DNA from: Pseudomonas sp.
GTDB taxonomy: Bacteria > Pseudomonadota > Gammaproteobacteria > Pseudomonadales > Pseudomonadaceae
DNA: 64,000 nucleotides
Assembly: GCF_030690725.1 (NCBI RefSeq)
Contig: NZ_JAUYGD010000034.1
Span: 112,942-176,941, forward strand
Reading direction: 5' to 3'
Shown here: piece by piece, positions 60,647-64,000 of the stretch
Numbering within the stretch: position 1 is the stretch's first letter
Layout of the letters: every line of letters begins with the position of its first letter
Translations under genes and position numbers: made by a program
The notes under the pieces: generated by a model
The model's database searches: none
What the model saw: the letters and a program-made list of their open reading frames with translations, nothing else
Told to the model about the DNA's origin: nothing

Positions 60647-61378
60647 ATGATCAACAAAGAAAACCTTACCCAGCATATCTCCCAGCAGTTCAACGTCGAG
60701 CTGGAGGAGGTGCGTAGCCACCTGCTGGCGATGGGCGGCCTGGTCGAGAAGCAGGTCAACGATGCGGTTACCGCACTGATCGACGCCGACTCCGGTCTGG
60801 CTCAGCAAGTGCGCGAGATCGATGACCAGATCAACCAGATGGAACGCAATATCGACGAAGAGTGCGTGCGCATTCTCGCTCGTCGTCAGCCGGCAGCGTC
60901 CGACCTGCGTTTGATCATCAGCATCTCCAAGTCGGTAATCGATCTCGAGCGCATCGGCGACGAAGCGACCAAGATCGCCAAGCGCGCGATCCTGCTGTGC
61001 GAAGAAGGTGAAGCACCGCGCGGTTATGTGGAAGTGCGGCATATCGGTGATCAGGTACGCCGGATGGTGCAGGAAGCGCTGGACGCTTTCGCCCGTTTCG
61101 ACGCCGACCTGGCGCTGTCGGTGGCGCAGTACGACAAGACCGTCGACCGTGAATACAAGACCGCCCTGCGTGAGCTGGTGACCTTTATGATGGAAGACCC
61201 GCGCTCGATCTCGCGCGTGCTCAACATCATCTGGGCTCTGCGTTCGCTGGAGCGCATCGGCGACCACGCGCGCAATATCGCCGAACTGGTGATCTACCTG
61301 GTACGCGGCACCGACGTCAAACACATCGGCCTGACCCGTATGCAGGAAGAAGTGCAGGGCACCAACAAGGGCAACTGA
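60647..61378 (+). CDS. phoU: Phosphate signalling protein PhoU
   Basis: A 243-residue all-helical protein with two PhoU domains. The metal-binding repeats EIDDQINQMERNIDEECVRI and ALRSLERIGDHARNIAE (with its partner DLERIGDEATKIAK) are present. It links the PstSCAB transporter to the PhoR/PhoB system and represses the regulon when phosphate is sufficient. It lies at the end of the pst operon. Confidence 0.96.
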   Translation: MINKENLTQHISQQFNVELEEVRSHLLAMGGLVEKQVNDAVTALIDADSGLAQQVREIDDQINQMERNIDEECVRILARRQPAASDLRLIISISKSVIDLERIGDEATKIAKRAILLCEEGEAPRGYVEVRHIGDQVRRMVQEALDAFARFDADLALSVAQYDKTVDREYKTALRELVTFMMEDPRSISRVLNIIWALRSLERIGDHARNIAELVIYLVRGTDVKHIGLTRMQEEVQGTNKGN

Positions 61379-61523
61379 GTCGGCTGTTGCGGGCGGCGTT
61401 GATGCGCGGCCCGTGCGACCCTGCATGGCCAAGATGCACCTGATCGCGACATATGGTGCATTTCGGTTGGCCTTTGGCCAGTAGCCGTGACTATGCTTAA
61501 GGCCATCAGAACAGGAGTGGCCG

Positions 61524-62438
61524 ATGAGCAAAGTCAGCGTGCTGGTAGTGGACGACGCAACCTTTATCCGCGATTTGGTGAAGAAGGGTTTGCGCGACCA
61601 CTTTCCAGGCATCCAGATCGAGGAAGCCGTCAACGGGCGCAAAGCCCTGCAGATGCTGACGCGCCAGCCGGTTGACCTGATTCTCTGTGACTGGGAAATG
61701 CCGGAGATGTCCGGCCTGGAACTGCTCACCTGGTGCCGCGAACAAGAAGCCCTGAAGATCGTGCCGTTTATCATGGTCACCAGCCGCGGTGACAAAGAGA
61801 ACGTGGTGCAGGCGATCCAGGCCGGCGTTTCCGACTTTATCGGCAAACCCTTTTCCAACGAACAGCTGATCACCAAGGTGAAGAAGGCCCTCAGCCGTGC
61901 CGGCAAATTGCAGGCACTGATGTCCAGTTCGCCGCCGAAAATGCTTAGCAGCGGCTCTTTCGCCAACGACTCGTTGTCCGCTTTGACCGGCGGCAAAGCC
62001 GATGTAGTCAAACCAGCAGCAGGGCCAGCGGTGCAAGCTGCTGCGGCCTTTGCCGGGAAACCCGCTGCGGCCAAAGCACCTGCCGCTAGCGCCCCCAGCG
62101 GTCGCGGGCAAGGCCAGTTGCGGTTGCCCGGTGGCGCCAGCATGTCCTGCGTGATCAAGGCGCTTAGCCTTAAAGAAGCGCTGCTGGTGGTCAAACGCAC
62201 CGAGGTACTGCCGCAGGTGCTGGAAAGCGCGGTGCTCGATCTGGAACAGGGCGAAGCGGCAGAAACCGCACGGCTCAACGGCTACCTGCATGCCGTCGCG
62301 GCCTTCGAGCCAAAACCCGACAGCGAGTGGCTGCAACTGACCTTCAGATTCGTCGACCGCGACCCGCAGAAGCTCGACTACATCTCCCGGCTAATCGCCC
62401 GGGGGACTGCGCAGAAGCATTTCAGCCCCGGCGCGTAG
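61524..62438 (+). CDS. Response regulator with C-terminal output region of unclear (PilZ-like) type
   Basis: A 304-residue protein. Residues 1-122 are a receiver domain with D10-D11, phosphorylation site D56 (LILCDWEMPEMSG), T86 and K108. An Ala/Pro-rich linker (about 165-200) joins a C-terminal domain of about 100 residues (MSCVIKALSLKEALLVVKR) that is not a DNA-binding domain I know; a PilZ-like fold is possible. The same gene follows phoU in P. aeruginosa. CAGGAG precedes ATG 61524. No sensor kinase is adjacent. Confidence 0.85.
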   Translation: MSKVSVLVVDDATFIRDLVKKGLRDHFPGIQIEEAVNGRKALQMLTRQPVDLILCDWEMPEMSGLELLTWCREQEALKIVPFIMVTSRGDKENVVQAIQAGVSDFIGKPFSNEQLITKVKKALSRAGKLQALMSSSPPKMLSSGSFANDSLSALTGGKADVVKPAAGPAVQAAAAFAGKPAAAKAPAASAPSGRGQGQLRLPGGASMSCVIKALSLKEALLVVKRTEVLPQVLESAVLDLEQGEAAETARLNGYLHAVAAFEPKPDSEWLQLTFRFVDRDPQKLDYISRLIARGTAQKHFSPGA

Positions 62439-62640
62439 GGCGACGCTGCGCTTAGCGCCAACCTCCGCGCAATGTGTTGCACGCAGGCGAAGTCTGGACG
62501 CCATCCGGGAAAACTGGCGGCTTATGCCGACCGGTGGCGGTGAGCCGGTTCACAGCCTGACCCTTGGTGTCTCGCACGGTGGCGGTAGCGCTGCTAATCT
62601 CAATGGTCCGGACACAGCACATCATAAGATCCGAGTCGTT

Positions 62641-63537
62641 ATGCTAGGGCGTTTGATACTTCTCTGCAGTTTGTTGACCCTTGCCGGCCAGGCAGCGGCG
62701 TTGACTATTTATAAGTACACCGATGCCAACGGCGTGGTCACCTATACCGACCAGGCCGCGCCCGGTGCGCAGGTGTTCGTGTTTCGCGACCGTATGGTCG
62801 AGCGCCTGGACAACCAGGTAAAGCTGGAAACCAAGAAACACGAGGCCGGTGAAACCCTGTTGGTGCGCAACGACCTGCACGCACCGGTGCAGATCGAACT
62901 GCGCCTGGAAGGCACTGACAACGTCACGGGCGTGCCGAACAAACCGATCAGCTGGGTGCTGCCGCCGCGCAGCAATATCCGCCTGGCCACCTTGGCCCCG
63001 CGTGATGCCAGCAAACCTATGCGCTATACCCCCAAGCTGCGCTACGCCATGGGCGATCCGCGCCTGCTGCCGACGCAGAAGAGCTACCCGCTGCCGTGGC
63101 GCGGCGGCCCGTTCCGCCTGACTCAGGGCGCCAACGGCAAGTACAGCCACTTCACCCCGAAAGGCCGCTACGCCATGGATATAGCCATGCCCGAAGGCAC
63201 GCCGATTGTTGCGGCGCGCGGTGGCATCGTGGTGAAAACCGAGAATCAGCAAAGCGGTCGCGGCAACAACCCGTCCGGCAACTATGTGCGCGTCTTGCAC
63301 GACGACGGCACCATGGGCGTCTACCTGCACCTGATGAAGGGCTCGGTGGCGGTCAGCGAAGGCAGCCGCGTGCGCGCCGGCAGCCTGCTTGCGCGCTCTG
63401 GCAATACCGGCAACAGCACCGGCCCGCACCTGCACTTTGTGGTGCAGCGCAATGTCGGCCTGGCGCTGGAATCGATTCCTTTCAACTTTGCCCAGCCGGT
63501 CAACAGCCTGCCTAACTTTGCCGTTGGCGGCGAGTAA
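62641..63537 (+). CDS. Secreted M23 family metallopeptidase with DUF4124 domain
   Basis: A 298-residue exported protein: signal peptide to about residue 20 (LILLCSLLTLAGQAAA), a DUF4124 segment (YKYTDANGVVTYTDQA), a beta-rich middle, and an M23 peptidase domain with the zinc motifs HFTPKGRYAMD (H and D) and HLHFVV, both intact. It probably cuts or remodels peptidoglycan cross-links in the periplasm. I chose ATG 62641, directly before the signal peptide; the frame is open to 62524 but the added residues look non-coding. Confidence 0.9.
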   Translation: MLGRLILLCSLLTLAGQAAALTIYKYTDANGVVTYTDQAAPGAQVFVFRDRMVERLDNQVKLETKKHEAGETLLVRNDLHAPVQIELRLEGTDNVTGVPNKPISWVLPPRSNIRLATLAPRDASKPMRYTPKLRYAMGDPRLLPTQKSYPLPWRGGPFRLTQGANGKYSHFTPKGRYAMDIAMPEGTPIVAARGGIVVKTENQQSGRGNNPSGNYVRVLHDDGTMGVYLHLMKGSVAVSEGSRVRAGSLLARSGNTGNSTGPHLHFVVQRNVGLALESIPFNFAQPVNSLPNFAVGGE

Positions 63538-63544
63538 CCAAGCC

Positions 63545-63615
63545 GTAGGATGGGTTGAGCTTGCGATACCCATCGCTCCGGAATGATGGGTATCGCTCCG
63601 CCCAACCCATCCTAC
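63545..63615. repeat. Imperfect inverted repeat, GTAGGATGGGTTG family
   Basis: Arms 63545-63574 and 63585-63615 begin GTAGGATGGG and end CCCATCCTAC with a few internal mismatches. It resembles the element at 2052-2110 and separates the convergent peptidase and CorC-like genes, where it may serve as terminator. Confidence 0.8.
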
Positions 63616-63631
63616 AAGGCGGCGAGGATGC

Positions 63632-64000
63632 TCAATCCAGCTTCAACACCTTGGCCAGCACGATCTTCGGGCCTTTCATCTTCTTGACGATGATGCGTAG
63701 GCCGTCGACTTCCAGCACTTCCTCTTCCTCGGGCATGCGCTTGAGGGTTTCGTAGATCAGCCCGGCGAGGGTTTCCGCTTCGACGTGATCGAGGTCGACG
63801 CCGAGCAGGCGCTCGACCTTGGCCAGTGGCGTGTCACCGCGTACCAGCAGCTTGCCTGGCTGGTAGGCGAGGATGCCGCGTTCGGCCTTGCGGTGTTCGT
63901 CCTGAATATCGCCGACCAGGGCTTCCAGTACGTCTTCCATGGTCAGGTAGCCGATCACCTTGCCGTCGGCCTCCTCGACCAGGGCGAAGTGCGAGCCACC
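63632..64000 (-). CDS. CorC/HlyC (hemolysin C-like) family protein, 5' part missing
   Basis: The last 122 residues are present; the start lies beyond the window edge. SHFALVEEADGKVIGYLTMEDVLEALVGDIQDE (in two parts) is the end of a CBS-pair domain as in CNNM/CorC proteins, followed by the small CorC_HlyC domain (about 80 residues, LAGLIYETLKRMPEEEE, LRIIVKKMKG). Members are linked to magnesium/cobalt efflux or remain uncharacterised. Whether it has the N-terminal membrane DUF21 domain cannot be seen. Confidence 0.9.
   Translation of the reverse strand, partial: GGSHFALVEEADGKVIGYLTMEDVLEALVGDIQDEHRKAERGILAYQPGKLLVRGDTPLAKVERLLGVDLDHVEAETLAGLIYETLKRMPEEEEVLEVDGLRIIVKKMKGPKIVLAKVLKLD

Noticed and set aside
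62524..62640. Longer N-terminus for the M23 peptidase
   Set aside because: The added 39 residues would precede a normal signal peptide and read as non-coding; ATG 62641 fits directly before it.

Overview
The window looks like chromosomal DNA of a Pseudomonas (sensu lato). The GC content is high, and gene neighbourhoods known from P. aeruginosa recur: aspA beside a divergent LysR gene, purE-purK, aphA with a polyamine-binding protein, pstS-pstC-pstA-pstB-phoU-response regulator-M23 peptidase, and an H2-type type VI secretion (T6SS) cluster. The order of these blocks differs from P. aeruginosa as I remember it, so another species is likely. The species assignment is inference; no rRNA or tRNA gene is visible.

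Left part (1-15650): a truncated PaiB-like gene and a divergent MocR regulator; a minus-strand aspartase / dicarboxylate symporter / solute-binding protein group with a divergent LysR regulator; a polyamine block (acetylpolyamine deacetylase plus polyamine-binding protein); an AraC regulator; a secreted protein of unknown function; purE and purK for purine synthesis; then a solute-binding protein, a YeaQ-type membrane protein and a DUF3299 protein. Several palindromic REP-like repeats lie between genes here.

Centre (15654-48802): a single-strand run of T6SS genes read right to left. It comprises tssA, tssB, tssC, tssE, PAAR, tssF, tssG, clpV, a sigma-54 activator (sfa), an inserted vgrG-nuclease-immunity module, a tiny lipoprotein, fha, tssJ, tssK, tssL, tssM, a PP2C phosphatase, a Ser/Thr kinase and a second vgrG. 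The last is followed by a lipoprotein, a 945-residue cell-wall effector, an LprI-type lysozyme-inhibitor candidate immunity protein and a periplasmic TPR protein. All core subunits except Hcp (TssD) are present. Kinase, phosphatase and FHA protein form the threonine-phosphorylation switch. The two VgrGs share a core but carry different cargo: one is linked to a PoNe-type DNase and PoNi immunity, the other to a wall hydrolase. The first of these VgrGs also has an unusual N-terminal domain with an SHG...HCxxCR pattern.

Right part (49271-64000): hexose-6-phosphate mutarotase; a TRAP transporter (dctM, dctQ, and divergent dctP with a FadR-type palindrome in front); a YciA-like thioesterase; the phosphate regulon pstS/pstC/pstA/pstB/phoU with Pho boxes before pstS and pstC; a response regulator; an M23 peptidase; and the 3' end of a CorC/HlyC family gene cut by the window edge.
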